Source: Cryomorphaceae bacterium (GTDB lineage: Bacteria; Bacteroidota; Bacteroidia; Flavobacteriales; Flavobacteriaceae). From it: a stretch of DNA of 33,797 bases. The position numbers and the translations under genes are program-made. The DNA lies in the NCBI GenBank assembly GCA_018646865.1, contig JABGTW010000012.1:1-33797 (forward strand). Reading direction: 5' to 3'. Shown here piece by piece: positions 1-9,087 of the stretch. Position 1 is the stretch's first letter. Every line of letters begins with the position of its first letter. A model generated the notes under the pieces. The model was given only the letters and a program-made list of their open reading frames with translations. It was not told where the DNA came from and searched no databases.

Positions 1-2
1 AA

Positions 3-10
3 CAAACATA
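3..10 (-). promoter_or_regulatory. possible -7 element pointing off the left edge
   Basis: On the minus strand this reads TATGTTTG, a full match to the Bacteroidota -7 consensus TAnnTTTG. It would drive a gene to the left of the window that cannot be seen. No clear -33 TTTG lies at the expected distance, and an 8-base match can arise by chance in AT-rich DNA. Apart from this, bases 1-237 hold no recognisable gene. Confidence 0.2.
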
Positions 11-237
11 TTCATATTGACTTATATAATTAGTTCATCTTTTATAATTAACATAAATTTTGGAATTTCATATTAAAGTAAAATTTACATTTGTTTTGTG
101 TTTAAAATAGACAAAATACCAAAAGAATATTATCCGGAAATTCTATTCGTGATTTTTCTAATAGTAATGTTTGCTAAAGTTTACATACTAGTTCAACTCG
201 CGAACTCTAAGTATCTTTTTAGTTAATTTTCAACTAC

Positions 238-1875
238 TTAATTTAGTCCCGGAACTATTTCCTTTAAAATAGACCAGTCATTATTTATCTCCCATTGAAA
301 TAGTGTCATAGGAATGTTTCCAATCTTTATTAATTCAGCAAAGAAATTTTTTAAATCTGCTGTTATAATATTTTCATTTAATCTAGAATACTCTGCAAGT
401 GCATTTTCAAATAAGTACTTACCTGTTATATAACTAGTTCCATAACCAGGCTGTCTTAAATACAAATGTTGTTCAAATATTAATAATTCCTTTTCTGTTT
501 TCATCCACCCTCGAGGTGTAAATTCAGAATGAATTTTTCCGGCATCTTCCATAGTCATAAGATTTGCATGAGCATAAAGAGATCCTAATCCCCTAGCTGC
601 TCTTTGAGCAATTAGAATATATACAATTTCTTTAGATCTTGGATTATTTTCATACAGCCCTAATTGCATAAACATTTCTTCAACTGCTGTTGCAACTCCC
701 TCATTCCTGCTATCAAAAATATTATACAAAACAGGATCTTTTCGAATGATATTTTTATTAGGATTGTTATCCATTTCAGCTAACTCAAACCAATGAAAAA
801 AATGAGAAAATAACGGTTTTGGGTCTAAATGAGCTGTTATCCAAAAAAAATTCCTTTTTTCTTCTTCCACAAACCCCCCTAAATGTTGGTCAAGTGCTTC
901 TTTATAGAAATCCTTTACTTCAATTATATCTTCTTTGTCAAGGAAATTGATTAAGTCTTTTGAAGCCTGACTCGCAAGCTTATTATATTCTTCAGGGGAT
1001 GATGCTGGGTTAAGTTTTGGCAAACTTCTATTCTTATGTTCTTCTAATTTTAACGAAGCCCATGCTCTTGATAATTCTCGCTTCAAAAGCATCACTTCAT
1101 CATCCCATGACAGTGGAACCAAGTGTACATTATTCTGATACCATGTATAATTTTCTTTTCCTATTCCAGAAGGTCCGTTCTTTTTTGAAGATTCATTTTT
1201 TAACCAAAGTGACAAACTCTTAGTTGATTCAATAGCATTATTTATAGCATCAATCAAAATCATATTTTTACTTATATCTGGAAAACTAATTATTGACTTT
1301 AGATTATCAATTTGTATCTCTATATCTCGTATGCCTGCAATCCATAAATCTTTTGCATTTCCAATTAAATTTAGTTTAGCTTGTTCATTCAGTGGTGGAA
1401 TGATTTTAAGTTCATTTATTAATTTTTTTGACTCATTATCTGTTAATGGGAATGAATATTGCCAGATTTCTATAACCTTGTGGTGAGTTGGCCCTTCATG
1501 TGCAGGCACATCACTTCTATTCATCCATACTGATTTATAATATGCAGGATCCCTCTCCCATGGCTTAAGAACTCTAAAGTTAAATTCAAAACCATTCATC
1601 TCAGCCCATATTAAAGTCCAGTCTACTTTACTCTGAGTATCTAGCATAGATTTATCTATTTCATTTAACCTCTCTCTAAGTTCTCTAAATTCAGGTATTC
1701 TATTGTTAAATGATTGATAAGTATAATCTGGGGCTCCATTTAGCAAGGGGGGCTTTTCAAATTCACGCCAATCACTGAATAATATTTCTAATGTTTTCCT
1801 ATTATCATTTTGAGATGCTAAAGATGAAGTACTTATACAAAACAAAGCCGATAAAAAAATTATAAAATTTTTCAT
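238..1875 (-). CDS. exported DUF885-like protein lacking the HExxH motif
   Basis: This 545-residue protein has an N-terminal signal peptide (about residues 1-20, ending SSLA). The C-terminal two thirds follow the DUF885 pattern: a GKENYTWYQ segment (240-248), an EGVATAVEE segment (392-400) where DUF885 members usually have EGWALYAE, and an RQPGYGTSYITGK segment near 474 resembling the family's PGQALAY motif. DUF885 proteins are mostly zinc-dependent carboxypeptidase-like enzymes. Where the metal-binding HExxPGHH motif is expected, this protein has H358-x2-H361-x2-E364 (HFFHWFE). It may therefore bind metal differently or be catalytically dead. It is divergent from the DUF5916 gene with only 47 bases between them. 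Family placement is fairly sure; substrate is unknown. Confidence 0.7.
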   Translation of the reverse strand: MKNFIIFLSALFCISTSSLASQNDNRKTLEILFSDWREFEKPPLLNGAPDYTYQSFNNRIPEFRELRERLNEIDKSMLDTQSKVDWTLIWAEMNGFEFNFRVLKPWERDPAYYKSVWMNRSDVPAHEGPTHHKVIEIWQYSFPLTDNESKKLINELKIIPPLNEQAKLNLIGNAKDLWIAGIRDIEIQIDNLKSIISFPDISKNMILIDAINNAIESTKSLSLWLKNESSKKNGPSGIGKENYTWYQNNVHLVPLSWDDEVMLLKRELSRAWASLKLEEHKNRSLPKLNPASSPEEYNKLASQASKDLINFLDKEDIIEVKDFYKEALDQHLGGFVEEEKRNFFWITAHLDPKPLFSHFFHWFELAEMDNNPNKNIIRKDPVLYNIFDSRNEGVATAVEEMFMQLGLYENNPRSKEIVYILIAQRAARGLGSLYAHANLMTMEDAGKIHSEFTPRGWMKTEKELLIFEQHLYLRQPGYGTSYITGKYLFENALAEYSRLNENIITADLKNFFAELIKIGNIPMTLFQWEINNDWSILKEIVPGLN

Positions 1876-1922
1876 ACTATCAATTTATGAAAAAAGGTTT
1901 AAAAATTAATTAACTTAGTTTG

Positions 1923-4136
1923 ATGAGACACATTAAAGAATATTTTAAAATCTCAGTTCTCCTGTTTTTTTTATTTGCTACTACCTCGACAATATATAGT
2001 CAAGAAGGGTTTATAGAGGGTAGACCCGAAGTAAATATAACTTACATAGATAATGAACCTATAATTGATGGAGAAGTAATTAATGATGAGGTATGGAATT
2101 CCATCTTCCCAATAACTTCAATGACGCAAATAACACCAAATTTTGGTGAGCCATCAAGTGAAAAAACAGAAATACGATTAGCTTATACAAATAAGACTTT
2201 TTATATATCTGTAATTGGATTTGATAATGATCCTTCAAAAATTGTAGTCTCTGACTCAAGAAGAGATGCTGATTTAAACGATGAAGATAGTTTCTTATTT
2301 ATACTAGATACTTATAATGATTTTCAAAATGGTTTTCTTTTTGGGACTAATGCTGATGGAATGCAGTTTGACGCACAAATTGATAATGAAGGGGTGGGTA
2401 ATTTTAATCAAAATGCTAGACAAAAAGGAGGAACACTAGGAGGAACAAACGTTAATTGGGATGCTTCCTGGGAAGTTAAAACTACAAAAGGGGACTTCGG
2501 ATGGAGTGCAGAATTTGCTATTCCATTAAGATCATTAAGGTTTTTATCAGGAGAAAATAAAACCTGGGGATTAAATTTTCAAAGAAATATTTCTAAGAAC
2601 AGTGAAACTTCTTTCTGGGCATCTTTACCACTTGGTTTTGATATTAAAAGAGTTTCAATAGCAGGTAAACTAAAAGGTCTTGACTTGAAAAACCCTAAGA
2701 ACCTTAAAGTTATTCCTTATTCAATTAGTAATGCTTCATATCAGAAATTTGAGAATGATAAAGATGTATCTCTTGAATTAGATTCTGGTGTTGACATAAA
2801 ATATAGTTTAACTCCTGGATTAACTCTTGATCTAACATACAATACCGATTTTGCACAAGTAGAGGTAGACGAACAACAGGTAAATCTTAATCGTTTTAAT
2901 CTTTTTTTTCCTGAGAAGAGAGCATTTTTTCTTGAAAATGCAGGTCAATTTTCAGTTGGAAGTCCTGGAGAAGTTGATCTTTTTTTTAGTAGACGTATTG
3001 GAATAGGAGACGCAGGTCAATTAGTTCCAATAAAAGGAGGAGGAAGAATTTCTGGAAAAATTGGACAAACAAATGTTGGTTTACTTAATATGGTAACTGA
3101 TGGGATTTCTGATCAAAATAATTTTTCTGTGGCAAGAGTCAATCATGATTTTAATAACTCAAGATCTTCATTGGGAATCATATACATAGGTAAAAATGAG
3201 ATTGGCAATTCAAGTAATGAGTATAATAAAGTTTATGCTCTTGATGGAAAGTTAGCACTTGGTAAAAAAGCTGATATTACTGGCTTTTTTTCAAAAAGTG
3301 ATAGTCCGGGAATAGATTCTTCTGATCATTCATTTAAGTTGATAGCTAATTATAATTGGAATGGTTGGAGAATTAATGCAGGGTATACAGAAGTTGGTGA
3401 GGGTTTTAATCCTGAAGTAGGGTTTTTGATGAGATCTGCATTTAAAAAACCAGAATTTATAGTTTTTAAACAGATAAGGTTAAAAGATTTTGGTCCTTTA
3501 CTAGAAATCAGACCACATGTTGCCCATAGAAGTTATTTCGATTTTCAAGATAGACTTGTTAGTAGTTGGACTCATATTGATAATCATTGGGTATGGCCTT
3601 CAGGATTTGAAATTCATACAGGTGTAAATATAACATCAGAGGGAGTCTTTGATTCGTTTAAAATATCAGATGTTGAAATTCCAACAGGAGAATATTTTCA
3701 TAAAGAGTTTCAATTATACATTCAATCAAATCGAAATACAGCATTAAATTACACTAACAGAACTGTTATCGGTGGATATTATGGAGGTGATAGGTTTTTA
3801 TTTTCAAATAATGTAAACTACAGAATTGGAAATAAATTTAATTCGACTCTTAACCTTGACTATACAAAGCTTTCTCTTGAAAATGGAGATATTAATGCAT
3901 TAATAACTGGATTAAAATTAAGCTACTCTTTTACGCCTAAGATGTATTTACAGAGTTTAATACAATATAATAACGTAACAAACATTACATCTGTAAATAC
4001 TCGTTTTGGAATGCTTCAAACTGCAAACTCTGGTTTATTTTTAGTTGTGAACTTTATAAGAGACTCCGATTGGTTTGACTATATAAATAGTAGAAGTGTT
4101 TCAGTAAAATACAGTTATCAGTTTGATGTATTGTAA
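1923..4136 (+). CDS. outer-membrane protein with CBM9-like domain and DUF5916 barrel
   Basis: The protein has about 737 residues with a signal peptide ending in IYSQ. A carbohydrate-binding-module-9-like beta domain follows (about residues 35-230: IDGEVINDEVW, FGTNADGMQFDAQI). The rest is a long beta-rich segment typical of DUF5916, including the FFPEKRAFFLEN motif near residue 335 and alternating strands that end close to the C-terminus. Proteins of this type are common in Bacteroidota and are thought to sit in the outer membrane; their exact role is not established. The frame is open from a TTG at 1920, but the ATG at 1923 is the more natural start and the signal peptide is intact from it. 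The DUF1080 lipoprotein follows after 23 bases and is probably co-transcribed. Confidence 0.85.
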   Translation: MRHIKEYFKISVLLFFLFATTSTIYSQEGFIEGRPEVNITYIDNEPIIDGEVINDEVWNSIFPITSMTQITPNFGEPSSEKTEIRLAYTNKTFYISVIGFDNDPSKIVVSDSRRDADLNDEDSFLFILDTYNDFQNGFLFGTNADGMQFDAQIDNEGVGNFNQNARQKGGTLGGTNVNWDASWEVKTTKGDFGWSAEFAIPLRSLRFLSGENKTWGLNFQRNISKNSETSFWASLPLGFDIKRVSIAGKLKGLDLKNPKNLKVIPYSISNASYQKFENDKDVSLELDSGVDIKYSLTPGLTLDLTYNTDFAQVEVDEQQVNLNRFNLFFPEKRAFFLENAGQFSVGSPGEVDLFFSRRIGIGDAGQLVPIKGGGRISGKIGQTNVGLLNMVTDGISDQNNFSVARVNHDFNNSRSSLGIIYIGKNEIGNSSNEYNKVYALDGKLALGKKADITGFFSKSDSPGIDSSDHSFKLIANYNWNGWRINAGYTEVGEGFNPEVGFLMRSAFKKPEFIVFKQIRLKDFGPLLEIRPHVAHRSYFDFQDRLVSSWTHIDNHWVWPSGFEIHTGVNITSEGVFDSFKISDVEIPTGEYFHKEFQLYIQSNRNTALNYTNRTVIGGYYGGDRFLFSNNVNYRIGNKFNSTLNLDYTKLSLENGDINALITGLKLSYSFTPKMYLQSLIQYNNVTNITSVNTRFGMLQTANSGLFLVVNFIRDSDWFDYINSRSVSVKYSYQFDVL

Positions 4137-4159
4137 TTGATAATTGTTAAATTAAAGTC

Positions 4160-4927
4160 ATGAAAAATTTATTTAAAGTATTAAGCATATCTTTTTTGTT
4201 TTTAATTAGTTGTGAAAGTCAGGAAAATGATTGGATTAATCTTTTTGATGGTGAGAGTCTTGATGGATGGGAAATAAAAATAGCCGGTTATGAACTAAAT
4301 AATAACTACAAAAATACTTTTGGTATTGGAAATGGGACAATAAAAGTTGCATATGATCTGTATGATTCTTTTGACAAAGAATTCGGTCATATTTTTTATA
4401 CAAAAAGAAAGTTTAAAAACTATCACCTTAAATTAGATTACAAGTTTTATGGAGAGCATATAAGAAATGAATCTTGGTCTTTTAAAAACAGCGGTGTAAT
4501 GTTACACTCCGAACATCCAAGTCAAATGTTTATTGATCAAGGATTCCCAGTTAGTATTGAAGCCCAATTTCTTGGAGGATCTGGAGAGGGTGAGAGACCT
4601 ACGTTAAACATGTGTTCTCCTGGAACTGAAGTAGATATTAATGGTAAACAAGCTACTCTTCATTGCGTAAACTCAAAATCAAAAACTTATCATAAAGATG
4701 ATTGGGTTAGTGTTGATCTTATAGTTTATTCTGATTCTATTGTTCATCATGTAATCGGGAAAGACACTGTTATCTCATATTCAAATCTTAAATATGGAGG
4801 AGGATATTTAACTGATAATTTTTTAGATATGATTGGAAAACCAGCAAAAGAAGGATATATATCACTTCAATCAGAAGGACATCCAATTGAATTTAAAAAT
4901 ATTATGATTAAAGAAATTCTAGATTAG
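4160..4927 (+). CDS. DUF1080 (3-keto-disaccharide hydrolase-type) lipoprotein
   Basis: The 255-residue protein has a lipoprotein signal peptide with the lipobox cysteine at C18 (FLISC). The mature part opens with NLFDGESLDGWE, the signature of DUF1080 (Pfam 3-keto-disaccharide hydrolase), a concanavalin-like jelly-roll fold. Members act on or bind sugars at the cell surface, some of them hydrolysing 3-keto-glycosides. The typical NSGVMLH and EAQFLGG segments are present near residues 112 and 136. It lies 23 bases after the DUF5916 gene, which suggests a shared transcript and a joint carbohydrate-related role (inference). Its stop is one base from the stop of the convergent membrane-protein gene. 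Confidence 0.85.
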   Translation: MKNLFKVLSISFLFLISCESQENDWINLFDGESLDGWEIKIAGYELNNNYKNTFGIGNGTIKVAYDLYDSFDKEFGHIFYTKRKFKNYHLKLDYKFYGEHIRNESWSFKNSGVMLHSEHPSQMFIDQGFPVSIEAQFLGGSGEGERPTLNMCSPGTEVDINGKQATLHCVNSKSKTYHKDDWVSVDLIVYSDSIVHHVIGKDTVISYSNLKYGGGYLTDNFLDMIGKPAKEGYISLQSEGHPIEFKNIMIKEILD

Positions 4928-4928
4928 T

Positions 4929-5210
4929 TTAAAGAATTTTTCCCCAATCACCTCCAGTATAAATTTCAACACTTGTCCAAAATATTAAAACTGCACATAT
5001 CAGAAAAAATATAATACCATAAAAAATCCAAAATAATTTCTTATTAAAAAGATAAAAAATTGAACCAATTATTAAAGATGGAATATTAAGTATTATAACA
5101 AGTATTAACGGGTCAATCAGCAAAAAGAATTCAAAATTAAAATTATGAATCAAAAAAAATAATATTCCGAAGACGTAGCTTGTTATTATATAAAACTTAG
5201 ATCTACTCAT
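4929..5210 (-). CDS. small membrane protein of unknown function
   Basis: I do not recognise this 93-residue protein. It is very hydrophobic, with about three predicted transmembrane helices (about residues 8-25, 29-55 and 59-80) and a short polar tail ending GGDWGKIL. There are no obvious catalytic or cofactor residues. It converges on the DUF1080 gene with a one-base gap and diverges from the GNAT gene across 38 bases. The clean fit between two real genes supports it being coding, although hydrophobic frames are easily produced by AT-rich DNA. Confidence 0.6.
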   Translation of the reverse strand: MSRSKFYIITSYVFGILFFLIHNFNFEFFLLIDPLILVIILNIPSLIIGSIFYLFNKKLFWIFYGIIFFLICAVLIFWTSVEIYTGGDWGKIL

Positions 5211-5248
5211 AAATATTTCATATTTTAAGAATAATAAATATAATACTA

Positions 5249-5692
5249 ATGATTATAAGAGATGCAAAAATATCAGATATTGATAATCTTTCAACTTTAT
5301 TTAATTCTTATAGAGTGTTCTATAAAAAAGACTCAAATCTAAATATTGCGAAAGATTTTATTTCATGTAGAATTGATATAGGTGATTCAAAAATATATGT
5401 CTGTGAGGTTAATAAAATTTTAACAGGATTTGTCCAATTATATCCTCTTTTTTCTTCAACTAGAGTAAGTAAATATTGGTTGCTAAATGACTTATTCGTT
5501 GATAGTTCACAAAGAGGCAAAGGATACTCAAAACTATTGATTAAAAAAGCTAAAGAACTTGTTTTGAATACAGACGCATGTGGAATGATGCTTGAAACCG
5601 ATAAAACAAACACTATTGGAAATAGTCTTTATCCAAATATTGGGTTTAAGAAAAATGTTCTATCAAATTTTTATGAGTGGACTCCTAATTAA
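5249..5692 (+). CDS. GNAT-family N-acetyltransferase
   Basis: The 147-residue length is typical for a single GNAT domain. The acetyl-CoA pyrophosphate-binding motif A is clear: LFVDSSQRGKGYSKLLI, with the QRGKGY loop near residue 90. The C-terminal motif B follows (LETDKTN...GNSLYPNIGFKK), as in many acetyltransferases that modify small molecules or protein N-termini. The substrate cannot be read from the sequence. The 3' end overlaps the convergent D-aminoacylase-like gene by 8 bases. Confidence 0.85.
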   Translation: MIIRDAKISDIDNLSTLFNSYRVFYKKDSNLNIAKDFISCRIDIGDSKIYVCEVNKILTGFVQLYPLFSSTRVSKYWLLNDLFVDSSQRGKGYSKLLIKKAKELVLNTDACGMMLETDKTNTIGNSLYPNIGFKKNVLSNFYEWTPN

Positions 5693-7277
5693 TAGAATTT
5701 TTTCTTAAAACTTCTCCAGCTTTTATTTTTTTAAATTCAAAATCATCCACAGCTAATTGTCCATTAATAATCACGTACTTTATTCCTTCTGGATATTGAT
5801 GTGGTGATTCAAAAGTTGATTTATCAATCACACTATTTGCATCAAAAATTGTAATGTCAGCTTTCATTCCTTCATTAATTAAACCTCTATCTTTTAAACC
5901 AAATGCTTTAGCTGGTAAATAAGTCATTTTATATATTGCTTCACTTAAAGACAGAACTTGTTTTTCTCTAACATACTTACCTAGTACTCTAGGAAATGTT
6001 CCGTAAGCTCTTGGGTGAGGATGTCCATCGCCTGGTTCTGAAATCCTTCCGTCAGAAGCGATCATTGTATGAGGATACTTCATAATATTCTCAACATCTG
6101 ATTCATCCATAGCGTGAAATATACAGCCTGCTCCACCATTTAGTTCTGCCTCAATGACTAATTTTGCTCCGTTTTCTAATGATGGTTCAAATTTTTTCAT
6201 TAGAGCCCAGTCTTTTAATGTTTTGCCTTCTAATTCTGGTTTCCAACTTACTCTTGAAAATTGAATTCGACTGAGATCATTCCCCCCTCTATCATTTAAA
6301 ATATTGAATATGATTTCTTTCTCAATTTTGTTTCTAATAGATTTATCTGAAACTCTCTTTTTGAATTCTTTACTTCCTCCAGCTCTTGCCCATGTTGGAA
6401 TTAAAACATTAATTCCAGTAGAACTTGCACTATATGGGTATTGATCAGCCATAATTTTTATTCCCTTTTGTCTAGCTGAATCAATAAGTGATAAAGTGAT
6501 TTCACTTTTACCCCACATTGGTTTACCAATAACCTTATGGTGAGTTAAAACAACATTTATGTCAGCCTCTTTTGATATAATTATAGCCTCATTAACAGCA
6601 TCAATAATCTTTAATCCCTCATCTCTTAAATGAGATGTGTAAATTCCACCCTTATTAGATATTTCTTTAGAAATTTCTACCACTTCATCAACTTTTGAGA
6701 AATTTCCAGGCAAATATTTTAATCCTGTTGATATTCCAAATGCACCTTCATCCATTGCTTTACTTGCTAAATTTTTCATTCTTTCTAATTCCTCTTCTGT
6801 GGGTTCTCTGTTGTCTAGATCCATAACGACTCTTCTGATTTTATTATGCCCTGTCAGAAAACCAACATTCATTCCAACACCAACTTTTTCAATTGAATCT
6901 AAGAATTCTTTGAATCCATATTTTAGAGGTACACCTCTACCATCTGGCCCACCAAAACTAGTTGTAACACCTTGTCTCACTATGCTTTCACCACTAGAAA
7001 GTTTTATAAAATTATCCATAGGGTCCAAATGAGCATGAGTATCTATAAAGCCTGGTGAAACAATTAAACCTGAAGCATCAATTACTTTTAGTGCATTTTC
7101 AGAATTAATTTTACCTACTTTAACTATTTGGTTTCCAATTATGGCTATATCTATAGATTTACTCTCAGATCCGGAACCATCATGAACAAGTCCATTTTCA
7201 ATAACTATGTCATAAGAATCTGATTGACAGCTAATCAAAAAAAAGACAACTAGGAAGAAAGAAAATTTTGTATGCAT
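5685..7277 (-). CDS. D-aminoacylase-like amidohydrolase, lipoprotein
   Basis: The 530-residue protein is a predicted lipoprotein (lipobox LISC, C17) of the N-acyl-D-amino-acid deacylase branch of the amidohydrolase superfamily. Visible residues are the metal pair H81-x-H83 in PGFIDTHAHLDP, H216 in TSHLRDEG, H246/H247 in LTHHK, and the catalytic D409 in MIASDGR. The GHPHPRAYGTFPR segment after it is typical of the family. Where classical D-aminoacylases have a bridging cysteine (GNCG after the TT pair), this protein has GGPDG, placing D112 at the position. Likely reaction: hydrolysis of an N-acyl or peptide-like amide at the cell surface, possibly from D-amino acid debris. The exact substrate is unknown. 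It is divergent from the SCCPDH-like gene across 85 bases. Confidence 0.85.
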   Translation of the reverse strand: MHTKFSFFLVVFFLISCQSDSYDIVIENGLVHDGSGSESKSIDIAIIGNQIVKVGKINSENALKVIDASGLIVSPGFIDTHAHLDPMDNFIKLSSGESIVRQGVTTSFGGPDGRGVPLKYGFKEFLDSIEKVGVGMNVGFLTGHNKIRRVVMDLDNREPTEEELERMKNLASKAMDEGAFGISTGLKYLPGNFSKVDEVVEISKEISNKGGIYTSHLRDEGLKIIDAVNEAIIISKEADINVVLTHHKVIGKPMWGKSEITLSLIDSARQKGIKIMADQYPYSASSTGINVLIPTWARAGGSKEFKKRVSDKSIRNKIEKEIIFNILNDRGGNDLSRIQFSRVSWKPELEGKTLKDWALMKKFEPSLENGAKLVIEAELNGGAGCIFHAMDESDVENIMKYPHTMIASDGRISEPGDGHPHPRAYGTFPRVLGKYVREKQVLSLSEAIYKMTYLPAKAFGLKDRGLINEGMKADITIFDANSVIDKSTFESPHQYPEGIKYVIINGQLAVDDFEFKKIKAGEVLRKNSIN

Positions 7278-7362
7278 TTTTTAAACTTTTTCATTTAAAA
7301 GGTAAAAATTCTTTTAATTTTAGGCAAGTATAAATTCACGTAACAAATAAATTATTTTAAAA

Positions 7363-8559
7363 ATGAAAAGAGAATTTGATATTATTATATGGGGAGCCTC
7401 CGGATTTACAGGAAGGCTGGTAGCTGAGTACCTGTTCAAAAAATATAAGTCTAATGATTTAAAATGGGCTATTGCTGGAAGGGATGAGTCCAAGCTTATT
7501 TCTATTAGAGAAGATTTTCTTGACAATAGTATACCAATACTTATTGCAGACAGCTTTGATGAAAAAAGTCTTAGTAATATGGCTAAGAGGTCTTCTGTTA
7601 TATGCAGTACTGTTGGCCCATATTCAAAATATGGTTCATTACTTGTAAAGTCTTGTGTAAAATCTAGAACTCATTATTGTGATTTAGCTGGAGAGGCTCA
7701 ATGGATTAGAAAAATGATTGACCTATATCATGAAGAAGCAATAAACAATGAAGTGAAAATTGTAAATAGTTGTGGTTATGATTCAATACCATCAGATTTA
7801 GGAATTTATTTTATACATAAGAATATTTCAAAAAAGAATCTTAAAGTAAGTATGCGAGTAAGTGGCGCAAAAGGAGGTCTAAGTGGGGGGACTTATGCTA
7901 GTATGCAAAATATCATGGAAGAAGCAACTAATAATAAAGAAATCAGAAAGAGCTTATCAAATCCATATGGATTAAATCCTTCAGGCGAACAAAATGGTCC
8001 TGACAAAAGAGATTTGACTACTATTGTTTACGATAAAAAAATTAGAAGCTGGATAGCACCTTTTATAATGGCGGGGATAAATACTAGAATAGTTAGAAGA
8101 AGTAATGCATTGAGTAATTATAATTATGGTAAAGATTTTGAATATGACGAGGCGATTATGACCGGTAATGGGTTTAAGGGTAAACTTAGAGGAATGCTAA
8201 TATCAATTCCATTAATTTTTCTTGCTGCAAAACCTGGATCTTTCTTTAATAAAATTTTTAATTTTTTCACACCTAATCCAGGAGAAGGGCCAAATAAAAA
8301 AGAAAGAGAAAATGGATATTTTAGTTCAAAATTTTTCGTCTTTCAGGAAAACTCTAATACTTCAATTTTCAAGGTTACAGGAGATAGAGATCCAGGATAT
8401 GGGTCAACTTCAAAGATGTTAGCTGAAAGCGCTGTGTGTCTAGCTAAGGATAGCTTAGATAGCACTTTTGGACTTCTTACTCCTTCTACTGCAATGGGTG
8501 ATAAAATTTTAGATAGACTTCAAGCGAATGCAGGATTAACTTTTCAAAAAATTAAATAA
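7363..8559 (+). CDS. saccharopine dehydrogenase-like NAD(P) oxidoreductase (SCCPDH type)
   Basis: This 398-residue protein has an N-terminal Rossmann domain with G11-A-S-G14-F-T-G17. Family landmarks follow: STVGPYSKYG, THYCDLAGE and NSCGYDSIPSDLG (about residues 85-150). This pattern matches the group that includes human SCCPDH and the mycobacterial trans-acting enoyl reductase, rather than true saccharopine dehydrogenases of lysine metabolism. A hydrophobic segment near residues 270-295 may touch the membrane. The likely role is an NADPH-dependent reduction of a lipid-type substrate, but this is inferred from the family only. A possible 29-codon reading frame begins on the last base of its stop codon. 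Confidence 0.85.
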   Translation: MKREFDIIIWGASGFTGRLVAEYLFKKYKSNDLKWAIAGRDESKLISIREDFLDNSIPILIADSFDEKSLSNMAKRSSVICSTVGPYSKYGSLLVKSCVKSRTHYCDLAGEAQWIRKMIDLYHEEAINNEVKIVNSCGYDSIPSDLGIYFIHKNISKKNLKVSMRVSGAKGGLSGGTYASMQNIMEEATNNKEIRKSLSNPYGLNPSGEQNGPDKRDLTTIVYDKKIRSWIAPFIMAGINTRIVRRSNALSNYNYGKDFEYDEAIMTGNGFKGKLRGMLISIPLIFLAAKPGSFFNKIFNFFTPNPGEGPNKKERENGYFSSKFFVFQENSNTSIFKVTGDRDPGYGSTSKMLAESAVCLAKDSLDSTFGLLTPSTAMGDKILDRLQANAGLTFQKIK

Positions 8560-8648
8560 TGATTAAAAATATTAGTTTAAAGAGTCTATTATTTAATGGA
8601 TATTTTACCTCTGTAATCATTAGGTCAAAAAAATCATTAAAAAAATAA
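8559..8648 (+). CDS. possible 29-residue basic microprotein, translationally coupled
   Basis: The stop of the SCCPDH-like gene and an ATG share a base (TAATG). The frame then stays open for 29 codons before TAA. The peptide would start MIKNISLKSLLF and end in KKSLKK, so it has a hydrophobic middle and basic ends. There is no homology I can recognise. The TAATG arrangement favours re-initiation, but a frame this short in AT-rich DNA is often chance. Confidence 0.2.
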   Translation: MIKNISLKSLLFNGYFTSVIIRSKKSLKK

Positions 8649-8702
8649 CAATCTCTTTACAATTTATTAATGGACACGTATGAAAATTATTTGTAATTAG
8701 AT

Positions 8703-8710
8703 TATCTTTG
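8703..8710 (+). promoter_or_regulatory. -7 promoter element TATCTTTG
   Basis: This is a full match to TAnnTTTG in the very common flavobacterial form TATCTTTGCA. It lies 31 bases before the ATG at 8742 and would give an A-rich leader of about 25 bases. No good -33 TTTG is seen at the usual spacing. It probably starts transcription of the small exported protein and perhaps the metalloprotease. Confidence 0.6.
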
Positions 8711-8741
8711 CAAAAAAATTTAAAAACCCAAACTATAAACC

Positions 8742-9065
8742 ATGAAAAATTTAATACTTTCTTTCACAATTTTACTTAGTTCATTAACAGTTTCTGCAAA
8801 TGAAAATAATCCAAAAATTTATGGGTATTGGTTAAATACCGATAGTGAAATTTTACTAATTCTAACAGATAATACTTTTTCTCGAAGATCAAAATCTGAT
8901 ATTATTGCTCAAGGAGAACTGGTTATTGACAAGAACAATATTAGTGTCTTAAGAACTGACACTGGTGAGGAATATACATTAGAGTATTTTTTAGGCGAGG
9001 AAACTCTAGTGGTTAAAAAACCCAATTCTGATCAGGCTTGGTTATTCACTAAAATAGGCAACTAA
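8742..9065 (+). CDS. small exported beta-rich protein
   Basis: The 107-residue protein has a clear signal peptide (cleavage likely after TVSA, residue 19), leaving about 88 residues. The mature part begins with a GYW motif and has alternating short strands (ILLILTDNTF, YTLEYFLGEETLVVKK) ending WLFTKIGN. This resembles small lipocalin-like or DUF2147-like domains that report on or bind small hydrophobic molecules, but I cannot assign a family with confidence. It has its own -7 element upstream and lies 54 bases before the metalloprotease gene. Confidence 0.65.
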   Translation: MKNLILSFTILLSSLTVSANENNPKIYGYWLNTDSEILLILTDNTFSRRSKSDIIAQGELVIDKNNISVLRTDTGEEYTLEYFLGEETLVVKKPNSDQAWLFTKIGN

Positions 9066-9087
9066 AACTTATCTATACATTAATAAT

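Noticed and set aside
1017-1223. Plus-strand reading frame of 68 codons
   Set aside because: It lies wholly antisense within the DUF885-like gene, has no family features and is best seen as a shadow.
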